Source of the DNA: JADFDG01 sp965232985
Lineage (GTDB): Bacteria; Pseudomonadota; Gammaproteobacteria; Pseudomonadales; JADFDG01
Assembly: GCA_965232985.1 (NCBI GenBank)
Contig: CBDDRC010000043.1
Span: 1 to 64,000, forward strand
Length of the DNA: 64,000 bases
Direction: 5' to 3'
Below, piece by piece: positions 32,606-44,038 of the stretch (the first letter of the stretch is position 1; every line of letters starts with the position of its first letter). Below the pieces are notes generated by a model that made no database searches, had not been told where the DNA came from, and saw only the letters and a list, made by a program, of their open reading frames with translations. The translations under genes and the position numbers were made by a program.

Positions 32606-35305
32606 TTACAGTGTCCGGGCAATTTCCTTGACTTCATACACTTCGATCTTGTCGCCAGCGCGAACATCGTTGTAACCGCGCACGGCGATACCGCAATCCA
32701 TACCGGCACGCACTTCGGCAACATCATCCTTGAAGCGGCGCAGCGACTCGAGCGCGCCCTGGAAGACCACAACATCCTGACGCAATACGCGAATCGGTCG
32801 ATTGCGGTACACCATACCCTCGACCACCATGCAGCCGGCGACATCGCCGAACTTCGAGGATCGGAACACTTCGCGCACCTCGGCAATACCGAGAATCGTC
32901 TCACGCCGCTCCGGTGCCAGCAGACCACTCATGGCTGCCTTGACGTCGTCAATCATCTCGTAGATGACGCTGTAATAGCGCAGGTCGATGCCTTCACGCT
33001 CACACAGCTTCTTGGCGGTACTGTCGGCGCGCACATTGAAGGCAAGTACGACAGCACGGGAAGTTATCGCCAGATTGACGTCGGACTCGGTAATCGGACC
33101 CACACCGCTAGAAACGATGTTGACCTTCACCTCATCAGTGCCAAGATCGTGCATCGCACCCATCAGCGCCTCAAGTGAACCACGCACGTCTGTCTTCAGC
33201 ACGATATTGACGGTCGGCTTCTCGGCTACACCCATGTTGGCAAAAATATTCTCGAGCTTGGACGACTGCTGCCGTGCCATGCGCGACGTCCGGTCCTTCT
33301 CGATGCGGTGCTGCGCCACTTCGCGCGCGCGCCGTTCGTCCGGCACCACCATCATCTTGTCACCCGCCTCCGGCACGCCGGCGAGGCCGAGTATTTCCAC
33401 CGGAATCGACGGGCCGGCCACCTTCAGCGGGCGACCGTGTTCGTCATTCATAGCGCGCACACGGCCGTAATACTGCCCGGCGAGCACCATGTCGCCGGGA
33501 TGCAATTCGCCCTGTTGAATCAACAGCGATGCGACCGGACCACGACCCTTGTCGAGACGCGATTCGACCACGACGCCTTCGGCCGGCCCAACCGGCACGG
33601 CTTTCAGCTCGAGCACTTCAGCCTGGATCAGGATGGCGTCGAGCAGCTTATCGATGCCGGCGCCCGTATGTGCAGAAACCGGCACAAACTGCGTATCGCC
33701 GCCCCACTCTTCGGACACAACGCTCTGCTGCGTCAACTCGGAGCGCACCCGCTCCGGATCGGCGGAAGGCTTATCCATCTTGTTGATGGCAACGATCAAC
33801 GGCACGCCAGCAGCACGGGCATGGTTGATTGCCTCAATCGTCTGCGGCATGACGCCATCGTCAGCAGCAACAACAATGATGACGATATCCGTTGCCGATG
33901 CCCCACGCGCGCGCATCGCGGTAAACGCAGCATGACCCGGCGTATCGAGGAAAGTGATCATGCCGTGGCCGGTATCAACGTGGTAGGCGCCAATATGTTG
34001 TGTGATGCCACCCGCTTCGCCAGCCGCAACCTTCGTGCGGCGAATGTAATCGAGCAGTGAAGTCTTGCCGTGATCGACATGACCCATGATAGTAACCACC
34101 GGCGCGCGCGGCATCGGTGCCGCTTCACGGTTGATCGATTCGACGAGCGCTTCCTCGACTGCGTTGGCACTGACAAGCTTCGCCTTGTGGCCAAGCTCCT
34201 CGACAACGAGGACGGCAGTTGCCTGATCAAGAATATGGTTGACGGTGACCATCTCGCCCATTTTCATCAGGGCCTTGATCAACTCGCCCACCTTCATTGA
34301 CAACTTTTGTGCGAGCTCGCCAACTGTGATTGCCTCACCAATTTCGACTTCGTAAACCATTTTCGCTGTCGGCTTCTCGAATGCATGCCCCTTATGGAAG
34401 GAGCTCTTGAGCGTTCCTTCGAACGCCATTTTCTGCGTCTGTTTGCGGCGCTTGCCAATCAGCTTGCTCTTGTTGTCCTTCTTGAGATTGTGCGCCTCCT
34501 CCTCGATGCTCTGCTCGAAGGCTCGCGCGACAATGCCGGCAGCAATCGTCGAGGACTCCTCGTCACCCGGAGCCGGTGCCACATCAGTGCGGTGCGCCAA
34601 TTCCTCGGCAAGACGCTGGGCACGCTCAACCGTTTCCTTGGCCGCCTTCTCCTCGGCCTCTTTCAGCACACCGGCATTCTGGCGCCGACGCACCTCGACT
34701 TCTTCCCGCTTCTTGCGCTCTTCGGCTTCCAGCTTTGCCGCCTTTTCAGTGGCCTGACGGGCGGCTTCAGTTGTGTGGTGCGGAACCTTGATCACCTTGT
34801 GGCGATGCGCGACCTCGACCGTGTCGAGACTCGCGGGCGCCGATGACTTGCGGCGACGATCATCCTCGTCGCGACGCGCCTTCTCTTCGGCATCACGCCT
34901 GGCCTTTTCTTCGGCATCCCGCGCCGAGTGCTCCGCCGCAAGCCGAGCCTCCTCTTCGGCGATGCGTTGCGCCTCTTCGCTGGCAGCTTTCGTCTCCAGA
35001 TCACCGCGCTTGATGTAGGTGCGGGTTTTCTTGACCTGAACCTCAACCGTCTTGGTCCGACCAGTCGACGCACTCGCAGTCTTGATGGTGGTGTTTTCCT
35101 TGCGCTTCAGCGTGATGCGCCTGGATTCCCCCTCATCCTTGCCGTGGGCGCGCTTGAGATACCCCAGCAACTGCTCCTTCTCGGTATCGGACACACCCTC
35201 GTCAGCCGAGGAATGCGAAAGGCCGGCGTCGCGCATCTGCGTCAACAGCGTTTCCGCCGCGACGTTCAGCTTATCTGCCAGCTGCCTGACGGTTACCTCT
35301 GCCAT
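32606..35305 (-). CDS. infB: Translation initiation factor IF-2
   Basis: GTPase that brings fMet-tRNA to the 30S subunit; its initiator tRNA gene is in the same operon. The 899-residue protein has an N-terminal IF2 domain (MAEVTVRQLADKL), a long charged helical region (about 100-260, rich in E, A, K and R), then the G domain with GHVDHGKT at 408-415, DTPGH and NKMD, and C-terminal domains to VYEVKEIARTL. I use the ATG at 35305; a TTG four codons upstream is closer to a GGAG, so the exact start is uncertain. Internal shorter IF2 forms are common in this family. Confidence 0.97.
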   Translation of the reverse strand: MAEVTVRQLADKLNVAAETLLTQMRDAGLSHSSADEGVSDTEKEQLLGYLKRAHGKDEGESRRITLKRKENTTIKTASASTGRTKTVEVQVKKTRTYIKRGDLETKAASEEAQRIAEEEARLAAEHSARDAEEKARRDAEEKARRDEDDRRRKSSAPASLDTVEVAHRHKVIKVPHHTTEAARQATEKAAKLEAEERKKREEVEVRRRQNAGVLKEAEEKAAKETVERAQRLAEELAHRTDVAPAPGDEESSTIAAGIVARAFEQSIEEEAHNLKKDNKSKLIGKRRKQTQKMAFEGTLKSSFHKGHAFEKPTAKMVYEVEIGEAITVGELAQKLSMKVGELIKALMKMGEMVTVNHILDQATAVLVVEELGHKAKLVSANAVEEALVESINREAAPMPRAPVVTIMGHVDHGKTSLLDYIRRTKVAAGEAGGITQHIGAYHVDTGHGMITFLDTPGHAAFTAMRARGASATDIVIIVVAADDGVMPQTIEAINHARAAGVPLIVAINKMDKPSADPERVRSELTQQSVVSEEWGGDTQFVPVSAHTGAGIDKLLDAILIQAEVLELKAVPVGPAEGVVVESRLDKGRGPVASLLIQQGELHPGDMVLAGQYYGRVRAMNDEHGRPLKVAGPSIPVEILGLAGVPEAGDKMMVVPDERRAREVAQHRIEKDRTSRMARQQSSKLENIFANMGVAEKPTVNIVLKTDVRGSLEALMGAMHDLGTDEVKVNIVSSGVGPITESDVNLAITSRAVVLAFNVRADSTAKKLCEREGIDLRYYSVIYEMIDDVKAAMSGLLAPERRETILGIAEVREVFRSSKFGDVAGCMVVEGMVYRNRPIRVLRQDVVVFQGALESLRRFKDDVAEVRAGMDCGIAVRGYNDVRAGDKIEVYEVKEIARTL

Positions 35306-35397
35306 ACCGATGCTCAATCTCCGTTCGTCATGCCATCACCGCGACAAATTTGCCGTCGGCGTCTCATCAACAGCGATATCTCTGTGCCACCGACACC

Positions 35398-36894
35398 TTA
35401 ACCTTGCTGCGCAGCAAACCAGGGCTTGCGCGCTTCCATGATCAGGGAGGCGGCGCGCTCTTCAGTCATGGACTCGACATCACGAATATCGTCGATCGCC
35501 TGCTCGGCCAACTCTTCCATCGTGCGTACGCCCCTTGCGGCAAGGGCAAACGCCATCGCGCGATCCATACCCGGCATAGAGAGCAGATCCTCGGCCGGCT
35601 CAGAGCCTTCCAGCTTTTCTTCGGAGGCCAGCGCGCGGGTGATCAGCGCATCCTTGGCACGCTGACGCAACTCGTTGACGATATCCTCGTCGAAGCCCTC
35701 AATGGCGAGCATTTCCTCGAGCGGCACATAGGCAATTTCTTCCAGTGTGCTGAAACCTTCCTCGGCGAGCACCTGGGCGACTTCCTCATCGACATCCAGA
35801 TCCTTCATGAACACCTGAACCACCGACTCGGATTCGGTTGCCTGCTTGGCGTTGGCGTCGTCGAGTGTCATCACATTCAATTCCCAACCCGTCATCTCGC
35901 TGGCGAGGCGGATATTCTGGCCGCCGCGGCCAATGGCCTGGGCGAGCTGATCTTCTTCCACGGCGATATCCATCGCGTGGCGATCCTCATCAACGACAAT
36001 AGAGGAAACCTCGGCCGGCGACATGGCGTTGATGACAAACTGTGCCGGATTGTCGTCCCACAGCACGATATCGACACGCTCGCCGCCAAGCTCGCTGGAA
36101 ACAGCCTGGACGCGCGAACCGCGCATGCCAATACATGCACCCTGAGGGTCGATGCGCTGATCATTGGATTTCACGGCGATCTTGGCGCGCACGCCCGGAT
36201 CGCGCGCAGCGCCCTTGATCTCGATGAGCTCTTCGCCGATTTCCGGCACCTCAATCTTGAACAGCTCAACCAGCATTTGCGGATTGGTGCGCGAAATCAT
36301 CAACTGCGGGCCGCGATTTTCGGTATTGATCGCGTAAAGGACGGCCCGCACACGATCATTGGTACGGAACACTTCGCGGGGCAACATCTCGGTACGGGGC
36401 ATCAGCGCCTCGGCATTGGAGCCAAGATCGAGAATGACGTTGTCGCGTGTCACCTTCTTGACAGTACCGATCACCAGCGTGCCGATGCGATTGCGGAACT
36501 GCTCGACAATCTGGGCTCGCTCAGCCTCGCGCACCTTCTGCACGATCACCTGCTTGGCGGTCTGGGCACCGATGCGGCCGAACTCGACCGACTCGATTTC
36601 CTCTTCCCAGATGTCGCCGATCTTCAGCGCCGGATCCTTTTCGTGGGCTTCGTCCAGCGTCAACTGATGGCCGAACTCAAACAGCTCCTCATCGACAACG
36701 ACGCGCCAGACGCGATAAGACTTGTACTCGCCCGTCTTCCGGTCGATCGCCACGCGAATTTCGACGTCTGCCTCGCGGAAGCGCTTTTTCGTGGCCGCCG
36801 CAAGGGCTGCCTCAATGGCTTCGAAGATGACGTCACGGTCGACGCCTTTCTCGTTGGAGACGGTTTCAGCTACGAGGAGAATCTCTTTGCCCAT
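35398..36894 (-). CDS. nusA: Transcription termination/antitermination factor NusA
   Basis: Binds RNA polymerase, modulating pausing, termination and rRNA antitermination (with the boxA at 131-141). The 498-residue protein has an N-terminal polymerase-binding domain, S1 (about 135-200, GTVKKVTRDNVILDLG), KH1 and KH2 (GMRGSRVQAVSSELGGERVDI; AIGRGGQNIRLASEMTGW) and two C-terminal acidic helix-hairpin-helix repeats. The ATG is at 36894. It lies 48 bases after rimP and 92 before infB. Confidence 0.97.
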   Translation of the reverse strand: MGKEILLVAETVSNEKGVDRDVIFEAIEAALAAATKKRFREADVEIRVAIDRKTGEYKSYRVWRVVVDEELFEFGHQLTLDEAHEKDPALKIGDIWEEEIESVEFGRIGAQTAKQVIVQKVREAERAQIVEQFRNRIGTLVIGTVKKVTRDNVILDLGSNAEALMPRTEMLPREVFRTNDRVRAVLYAINTENRGPQLMISRTNPQMLVELFKIEVPEIGEELIEIKGAARDPGVRAKIAVKSNDQRIDPQGACIGMRGSRVQAVSSELGGERVDIVLWDDNPAQFVINAMSPAEVSSIVVDEDRHAMDIAVEEDQLAQAIGRGGQNIRLASEMTGWELNVMTLDDANAKQATESESVVQVFMKDLDVDEEVAQVLAEEGFSTLEEIAYVPLEEMLAIEGFDEDIVNELRQRAKDALITRALASEEKLEGSEPAEDLLSMPGMDRAMAFALAARGVRTMEELAEQAIDDIRDVESMTEERAASLIMEARKPWFAAQQG

Positions 36895-36942
36895 CGCCTT
36901 GTGCCCATCGCTATCGTTGTTTCCGGCAATGCCTTCCCGGCA

Positions 36943-37413
36943 TTACCGCTTGTTATTGGGAAACTCCGGCTCGATCTGCGCCTTGTCGATACCCGCGAAG
37001 GCAAATGCCTGTTCGCCGCCATCATCAAGCGCCAGCACGACGCCTTCATCACTCACCGAAACCAGGCGGCCGCGGAAACGGCGGCGTCCTGAAACCGGAG
37101 CCTGTAGCCGCAACACGAGCAGGCCGCCGACATAACGGGCGTATTGCGCCGGCTCGAACAGTACACGGTCGAGACCGGGCGAGGAGACTTCCAGCGTGTA
37201 TTCGCCATCAATCGGATCCTCGACGTCCAGCACGCCACTTACCTGATGGCTCACCGCTGCACAATCATCGACCGTTACGCCCTCGGGCCCATCGATGTAT
37301 ATCCGCAGCAGACGATGCCGACCGCGGACCAGGTACTCAATCCCCCACAACTCGAACCCGAGCACACCCACGGCCGGCTCGAGCAGGGTCTTGAGGTCGC
37401 GCTTGCTGGTCAA
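36943..37413 (-). CDS. rimP: Ribosome maturation factor RimP
   Basis: Needed for 30S maturation. The 156-residue product contains the family motifs LGFELWGIEYL, LRIYIDGPEGVTVDDCAAVS and VSSPGLDRVLF. No ATG fits: the nearest one (37464) lies directly beside the upstream terminator. I choose the TTG at 37413 because GGAG sits 6-8 bases before it and the protein then begins MTSKRDLKTLLEPAV, which matches the usual RimP length. The gene follows the initiator tRNA and two terminators, as in the E. coli metY-rimP-nusA-infB operon. Confidence 0.93.
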   Translation of the reverse strand: MTSKRDLKTLLEPAVGVLGFELWGIEYLVRGRHRLLRIYIDGPEGVTVDDCAAVSHQVSGVLDVEDPIDGEYTLEVSSPGLDRVLFEPAQYARYVGGLLVLRLQAPVSGRRRFRGRLVSVSDEGVVLALDDGGEQAFAFAGIDKAQIEPEFPNNKR

Positions 37414-37481
37414 CCGCTGCTCCTGCGCCTTGCCCGGCGCATCAAATTCCAGACCGCACTGCATCCCAGGCCATAAAAAAC

Positions 37482-37505
37482 AAAAAAAAAGGGCCTGCAA
37501 GGCCC
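37482..37505 (-). terminator. Second terminator between tRNA-fMet and rimP
   Basis: On the minus strand GGGCC, a five-base loop and GGCCC are followed by nine T residues. It lies 113 bases past the tRNA 3' end and about 70 bases before the rimP start, so expression of rimP-nusA-infB from the tRNA promoter must read through it. Confidence 0.85.
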
Positions 37506-37554
37506 ATTTCGCGAACGAAGCCTGAAGGTGGACCGCTACGCGAAACCACCTGGC

Positions 37555-37578
37555 AAAAAACCCCGCAGGGGGGCTTTT
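37555..37578 (-). terminator. First terminator after tRNA-fMet
   Basis: On the minus strand a CCCC/GGGG stem with a short loop, extended by A/T pairing, ends in six T residues (37555-37560 as A on the plus strand). It lies 40 bases past the tRNA 3' end. Confidence 0.78.
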
Positions 37579-37617
37579 CCTGCACAACGTGCAGCGGATC
37601 TTTGCCAAGACCCAGGT

Positions 37618-37694
<77 letters not shown>

Positions 37695-37710
37695 TCAAAA
37701 CCGGGCGCCG

Positions 37711-37739
37711 ACTATAGGGTGGCACCCCCTTACTGTCAA
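37711..37739 (-). promoter_or_regulatory. Promoter of initiator tRNA
   Basis: On the minus strand TTGACA (37734-37739), a 17-base spacer and TATAGT (37711-37716), followed by a GC-rich discriminator (CGGCGCCCGG), typical of stringently controlled stable-RNA promoters. It starts 17 bases before the tRNA 5' end. Confidence 0.9.
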
Positions 37740-37772
37740 CGCGGGAAACACCGCAAAAATACGAAAAATGCA

Positions 37773-37857
37773 TGGTGCCCAGGGTCGGACTTGAACCGAC
37801 ACGGCTTGCGCCACTACCCCCTCAAAGTAGCGTGTCTACCAATTTCACCACCTGGGC
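37773..37857 (-). tRNA. tRNA-Leu, anticodon GAG
   Basis: An 85-nt class II tRNA with encoded CCA and a long variable arm (TAGTGGCGCAAGCCGT region). The anticodon loop TTGAGGG gives GAG, reading CTC and CTT. It begins 10 bases after the secG stop, so it must be processed from the secG transcript, the same arrangement as secG-leuU in E. coli. Confidence 0.97.
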
Positions 37858-37867
37858 TTAAAAACGC

Positions 37868-38269
37868 TTATTTACCGGTCTGCTTGTCCGTCGGTGCCGA
37901 ATTCGTAGCCGGTGCGGCAGGCACATCGGCGGCCGGCACAGCAAGGGCCGGCGAGGAAGCCGGGGCCGCCGGCACGTCGCCGGTTGCCGCAGCCGGTGCG
38001 GACACCTCCGAAACGAGGGCGCCATTCTGCGCTTCCGAAGCGACCCTCGCAAGGTAAGCCAACCCCAGACTGGTGGAGAAGAAAAAAATCGCCAGCCATT
38101 TCGTGGTGCGCGTGAGGAATGTTGCCGAACCGGCAGCGCCAAAAACAGTCTGCGACGCGCCGGAACCGAATGACGCGCCCGCATCAGCACCCTTGCCCTG
38201 CTGCAGGAGAATCAAGCCGATGAGGGCCAAGGACAAAAGTACATGCACAACCAGAATCGCAACTTCCAT
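37868..38269 (-). CDS. secG: Protein-export membrane protein SecG
   Basis: Auxiliary subunit of the SecYEG translocon. The 133-residue protein has two membrane segments (about 3-22 and 53-75) and the conserved loop QQGKGADAGASFGSGASQTVFG. It ends in an alanine/proline-rich tail of about 50 residues, longer than needed for the core. The ATG at 38269 is used; a TTG two codons earlier is possible. It lies 13 bases after tpiA and 10 before tRNA-Leu. Confidence 0.95.
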   Translation of the reverse strand: MEVAILVVHVLLSLALIGLILLQQGKGADAGASFGSGASQTVFGAAGSATFLTRTTKWLAIFFFSTSLGLAYLARVASEAQNGALVSEVSAPAAATGDVPAAPASSPALAVPAADVPAAPATNSAPTDKQTGK

Positions 38270-38282
38270 CTTCAATTACCTG

Positions 38283-39047
38283 TTAGCGCGCGGATGCGCA
38301 AATTTCGAGAAACTCGCGGGCATCCAGCGACGCACCGCCCACCAAACCACCATCAATATCCGGCATCTCGAATAACACCCGTGCGTTACTCGCCCTCACG
38401 CTGCCGCCGTAAATGATCCGGGTCGCAGCGGCAAGTCCTGCATCCTGTTGCGCAAGCCGGGCACGCAGCAATGCGTGAACTTCCTGCGCCTGCATGGGCG
38501 CCGCATTGCGCCCGGTGCCAATCGCCCAGATCGGCTCATAGGCAACCACGGCACCGGCAAAATCTTCTGCGCCAACCCGTAACAACACCGCATCCAATTG
38601 GCGGATAACCACCGCAGCAGTAACGCCGGCATCCCGCTCTGCCAGTGTCTCGCCGACACAAAGTATCGGTACAAGCTGCGCCGCACGCGCGGCAACAAAC
38701 TTACCGGCAACCTGCACATCGGTCTCGCCTGCATGTGCGCGACGCTCGGAGTGGCCAACGATCACCGCTGCGCAACCGGCGTCATGCAGCATCGCCGCCG
38801 ATATCTGGCCCGTGAACGCGCCGGCAGGGTGTTCGCTGACATCTTGGGACGCAACGCCTATCGACGATCCGCGTAATATTTCCGCAACCGCCGGAATGTG
38901 CAGGCACGGCGGCGCGACCAGAACATCACAGGTCAGGCCGGCCGAGCCGGCCAGCAGCATCCGGACCCGGCTCCGGGCCTGCGCTTCACTGCCATGCATT
39001 TTCCAGTTGCCGGCCACCAGCGGGCGGCGCGTACCTTGCTGCACCAT
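38283..39047 (-). CDS. tpiA: Triosephosphate isomerase
   Basis: Interconverts dihydroxyacetone phosphate and glyceraldehyde-3-phosphate. The 254-residue TIM barrel has the catalytic lysine in GNWKMHG, the histidine in VGHSERR, the glutamate in AYEPIWAIGTG and the phosphate loop YGGSVRASN. The ATG at 39047 follows AGGGGG. It sits between glmM and secG, an order shared with Pseudomonas. Confidence 0.97.
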   Translation of the reverse strand: MVQQGTRRPLVAGNWKMHGSEAQARSRVRMLLAGSAGLTCDVLVAPPCLHIPAVAEILRGSSIGVASQDVSEHPAGAFTGQISAAMLHDAGCAAVIVGHSERRAHAGETDVQVAGKFVAARAAQLVPILCVGETLAERDAGVTAAVVIRQLDAVLLRVGAEDFAGAVVAYEPIWAIGTGRNAAPMQAQEVHALLRARLAQQDAGLAAATRIIYGGSVRASNARVLFEMPDIDGGLVGGASLDAREFLEICASAR

Positions 39048-39081
39048 AATCCCCCTGGCCAATCACCCCGAAGGACACCTC

Positions 39082-39108
39082 AAAAGAAGCGCCCCAAAAA
39101 GGGAGCGC
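39082..39108 (-). terminator. Possible attenuator between glmM and tpiA
   Basis: On the minus strand GCGCTCC pairs with GGGGCGC (one G-T pair) around a T-rich loop, followed by TTCTTTTG. It is a weak candidate; readthrough to tpiA is likely. Confidence 0.4.
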
Positions 39109-39153
39109 AATGTTAGCCGGTACCCTGCAGGAAGCCAACCGCGCTGCACAGAC

Positions 39154-40482
39154 TCAGGCCGATTCGGCCACCCTGCCTGCCAGCCAGCGGGCGAGCTCCT
39201 CAACCAGAACCCCGTCCTCACCCTCGACCATGACCCGCACCACGGGTTCGGTGCCGGAAGGGCGCAGCAATACCCGGCCGCGCCCGGCGAGCCTGGCCTC
39301 CACCTCGGCAACTCCCGACTGCACGGCGGCCCGACTGGCCGCATCACGCGGCGCCCGGACATTGATCATCACCTGCGGCAGCTTGTGCATGCCGCGCCGG
39401 GCCTCGTCGAGCGTCTGGCCACTGCGCGTCAACGCCGCCAGGACCTGCAATGCCGAGACCGTGCCGTCACCGGTACTCGTCTTGTCGAGACAAACAATGT
39501 GGCCACTGGATTCGCCGCCCAACAACCAGCCGCGCGATTCCAATTCCGCCATCACATAACGATCGCCGACATTGGCGCGCACGAAAGGTACGCCGAGCGC
39601 ACGCATTGCCAGTTCAAATCCGAAGTTGCTCATCAACGTGCCAACCACGCCGCCGCCGAGTACGCCGCGTGCGTGCCTGTCATGCGCAATGATGTAAAGC
39701 AGCTCGTCGCCATCGACCACCTCGCCATGACGATCAACCATGATCAAGCGATCGCCATCGCCATCGAGCGCAATGCCGAGATCGGCACCGGTCTCACGCA
39801 CTTTTGCCTGCAGGGCAGCCGGATACGTTGAGCCGCAATCGCGATTGATATTGTAGCCGTCCGGTTCGGTGGCGATCTTGGTAACGCGCGCACCAAGCTC
39901 GTCGAAAACATCAGGGGCCGTGTTGTAACAGGCACCATTGGCGCCATCCACGACGATATGCAGCCCGGAAAGATTCAGCCCGAGCGGTACGGTTGATTTG
40001 CAGAATTCGATATAGCGGCCGCGCGCACCTTCCACCCGCACAGCTTTACCGAGCCGAGCCGACGGCACGGTGACCATCGGCTCATCAAGCATGTACTCAA
40101 TACGGTGCTCGATTTCATCCGCCAGCTTCCGTCCTTCGCCGGAGAAAAACTTGATGCCGTTATCGTCGAACGCATTGTGCGAAGCAGAGATGACGATACC
40201 TGCCTGCGCATGAAAAGTTCGGGTCAGGTAAGCAATTGCGGGCGTCGGCATCGGCCCGAGCAGGCGCACATCGGCACCGGCAGCAACCAACCCGGCTTCC
40301 AGTGCCGACTCGAACATGTAGCCGGAAATACGGGTGTCCTTGCCAATCAGGATTTTCGACTTGCCGCGCTCCTGAAACACCTTGCCGGCGGCCCAGCCCA
40401 GCTTGAGAACAAAATCCGGAGTGATCGGCGGCTCACCGACGCGACCACGAATGCCGTCGGTACCGAAATATCTTTTGGTCAT
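39154..40482 (-). CDS. glmM: Phosphoglucosamine mutase
   Basis: Converts glucosamine-6-phosphate to glucosamine-1-phosphate for UDP-GlcNAc, the peptidoglycan precursor. The 442-residue protein begins KRYFGTDGIRG and has the phosphoserine loop VISASHNAFDDNGIKFF, the metal loop ALDGDGDRLIMVD and the C-terminal phosphate motif RPSGTEPVVRVM. Its ATG overlaps the folP stop by one base (TAATG), so the two are translationally coupled. Confidence 0.97.
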   Translation of the reverse strand: MTKRYFGTDGIRGRVGEPPITPDFVLKLGWAAGKVFQERGKSKILIGKDTRISGYMFESALEAGLVAAGADVRLLGPMPTPAIAYLTRTFHAQAGIVISASHNAFDDNGIKFFSGEGRKLADEIEHRIEYMLDEPMVTVPSARLGKAVRVEGARGRYIEFCKSTVPLGLNLSGLHIVVDGANGACYNTAPDVFDELGARVTKIATEPDGYNINRDCGSTYPAALQAKVRETGADLGIALDGDGDRLIMVDRHGEVVDGDELLYIIAHDRHARGVLGGGVVGTLMSNFGFELAMRALGVPFVRANVGDRYVMAELESRGWLLGGESSGHIVCLDKTSTGDGTVSALQVLAALTRSGQTLDEARRGMHKLPQVMINVRAPRDAASRAAVQSGVAEVEARLAGRGRVLLRPSGTEPVVRVMVEGEDGVLVEELARWLAGRVAESA

Positions 40483-41336
40483 TACAAAGTTTCCCCTGTC
40501 AGCGCCGCAACCACTGCGAGCGCGTCAACTGTGGCCGCGACATCATGCACACGCAGGATGGTCGCGCCCTTCATCGCCGCGATCACGGCCGCCGCCAGCG
40601 AGCCATACAGACGGCCGGCAACCGGGCGATCGGCTCGCCCGTCGTTGAGCGCGCGACCAATCATCGACTTGCGCGACACCCCGGCGAGCACCGGAACGCC
40701 CAATGACGACAGTTCATCGAGCCGGCGCAACAACTGCAGATTATGCGTGAACGTCTTGCCGAAACCGAAGCCCGGATCGATCAGCAACCGATCGTAACCG
40801 ATACCGGTCTCGACGCAAGCAGCGATACGCTGGCGCAGGAAGTCGCTCACCTCAACCACCACATCATCGTAATGCGGCGATTGCTGCATCGCGCCGGGTT
40901 CGCCCTGCATATGCATCAAGCATATCGGCAAGCCCGTATCGCGCGCCGCCACGAGTGCGCCGTCGCGACGCAGGGCGCGGACATCATTGAGCAGGTGGGC
41001 GCCAGCCGCAGCGGCTGCGCGCATCAACTCTGGCGTGCCGGTGTCGACCGACACACACGTATCAAGTTCGCGGACAATGCGCTCGACCACTGGCACAACG
41101 CGATCAAGCTCTTCATGGACACTGACCGGGCGTGCACCTGGCCGCGTGGACTCGCCACCCACATCAATGAGCGCCGCGCCTTCGTCCACCATGCGGCGCG
41201 CCTGCACGAGCGCAGCATCCGGCGTAGTGAAGCGGCCGCCATCGGAAAACGAGTCGGGCGTGACATTGAGGATGCCCATCACGCGCGGGCGCGAGAGGTC
41301 GAGGTCACGGTTGCCGCAACGCAGGTTGCGCCGCAT
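40482..41336 (-). CDS. folP: Dihydropteroate synthase
   Basis: Joins p-aminobenzoate to the pterin pyrophosphate made by FolK; the sulfonamide target. The 284-residue barrel has MGILNVTPDSFSDGG, DVGGESTRPGA and the pterin motif DPGFGFGKT, with SRKSMIGR near the end. I choose the ATG at 41336 with an AGAGG site. A TTG at 41384 would lie inside the terminator that follows ftsH and is rejected. Confidence 0.96.
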   Translation of the reverse strand: MRRNLRCGNRDLDLSRPRVMGILNVTPDSFSDGGRFTTPDAALVQARRMVDEGAALIDVGGESTRPGARPVSVHEELDRVVPVVERIVRELDTCVSVDTGTPELMRAAAAAGAHLLNDVRALRRDGALVAARDTGLPICLMHMQGEPGAMQQSPHYDDVVVEVSDFLRQRIAACVETGIGYDRLLIDPGFGFGKTFTHNLQLLRRLDELSSLGVPVLAGVSRKSMIGRALNDGRADRPVAGRLYGSLAAAVIAAMKGATILRVHDVAATVDALAVVAALTGETL

Positions 41337-41361
41337 GAGTGCCTCTGCCGGATCGTTGGCC

Positions 41362-41392
41362 GAAAAAATGCGGGCCCCGTTCAAGGAGCCCG
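41362..41392 (-). terminator. Terminator between ftsH and folP
   Basis: On the minus strand an 8-bp stem CGGGCTCC/GGGGCCCG (one T-G pair) with a six-base loop is followed by CATTTTTT. It begins 18 bases after the ftsH stop, so folP-glmM expression depends on readthrough or another start. Confidence 0.8.
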
Positions 41393-41410
41393 CTCAGGAA
41401 ACCTACCGCG

Positions 41411-43348
<1,938 letters not shown>

Positions 43349-43414
43349 GGGATTTGCCTCGCGAATTGCGGAAAATTCGCGCATCGCCAACAGACGACGC
43401 GGGGATATGTCACG

Positions 43415-44038
43415 TTACACCATTTCAAACCCCCGCCCCAGCAAATACACCTCGCTGGAACGGGCCCTGGAAGCACCGGGCTTGCGCACGAGCAACTGGC
43501 GGAAAGACTGCCGCATCTCCTTGCGATAGGCGTCCACGCCCTCACCCTGAAAGGTCTTTACCAGCAAATCCCCGCCCGGCCGGAGCACGCGACGGGCAAG
43601 CTCCAGAGCCAGCTCCGCCAGATACATCGCCCGCGGTTGGTCCACCGACCGCTCCCCTGACATATTGGGGGCCATGTCCGAGATAACAAGGTCGGCTTGT
43701 CGATCGCCAAGCACCGCCAGCAGCGCCGCAAAGACAGCCTCCTCGCGAAAATCACCCAACACGAAGTGAACCCCCGGCAGCGGCTCCATCGGCAGGATGT
43801 CCGAGGCGATGACCAGCCCTTTAACGCCGACGAGGCCGGCGGCAACCTGCGACCAGCTGCCCGGAGCAGCGCCGAGATCGATGACCGTCATGCCAGGGCG
43901 CAGGAGGCGGTCTTTTTCCTGTATTTCCAGCAACTTGAAGACCGCACGCGAGCGGTAGCCCTGCTCCTGCGCCTGACGCACATAAGGATCATTGAAGTGT
44001 TCTTGCAACCAGCGGGAGCTGCTTTTGGAGCGAGACAC
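43415..44038 (-). CDS. rlmE: 23S rRNA (uridine(2552)-2'-O)-methyltransferase
   Basis: SAM-dependent heat-shock methyltransferase (FtsJ/RrmJ) acting on U2552 of 23S rRNA in the 50S subunit. The 207-residue protein has the SAM loop DLGAAPGSWSQ and the catalytic K-D-K-E set, seen at the N-terminal lysine of RAVFKLLE, SDMAPNMSG and VKTFQGEG. The start is GTG at 44038. It precedes ftsH by 66 bases, the classic rlmE-ftsH pair, and diverges from yhbY. Confidence 0.95.
   Translation of the reverse strand: MSRSKSSSRWLQEHFNDPYVRQAQEQGYRSRAVFKLLEIQEKDRLLRPGMTVIDLGAAPGSWSQVAAGLVGVKGLVIASDILPMEPLPGVHFVLGDFREEAVFAALLAVLGDRQADLVISDMAPNMSGERSVDQPRAMYLAELALELARRVLRPGGDLLVKTFQGEGVDAYRKEMRQSFRQLLVRKPGASRARSSEVYLLGRGFEMV

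Noticed and set aside
35350..37092. A 580-codon plus-strand frame opposite nusA and infB start
   Set aside because: Antisense to a confident gene; histidine/arginine/leucine-rich composition typical of shadow frames.
41337..41384. Longer folP start at TTG 41384
   Set aside because: It falls inside the terminator hairpin that follows ftsH and adds residues with no family match.
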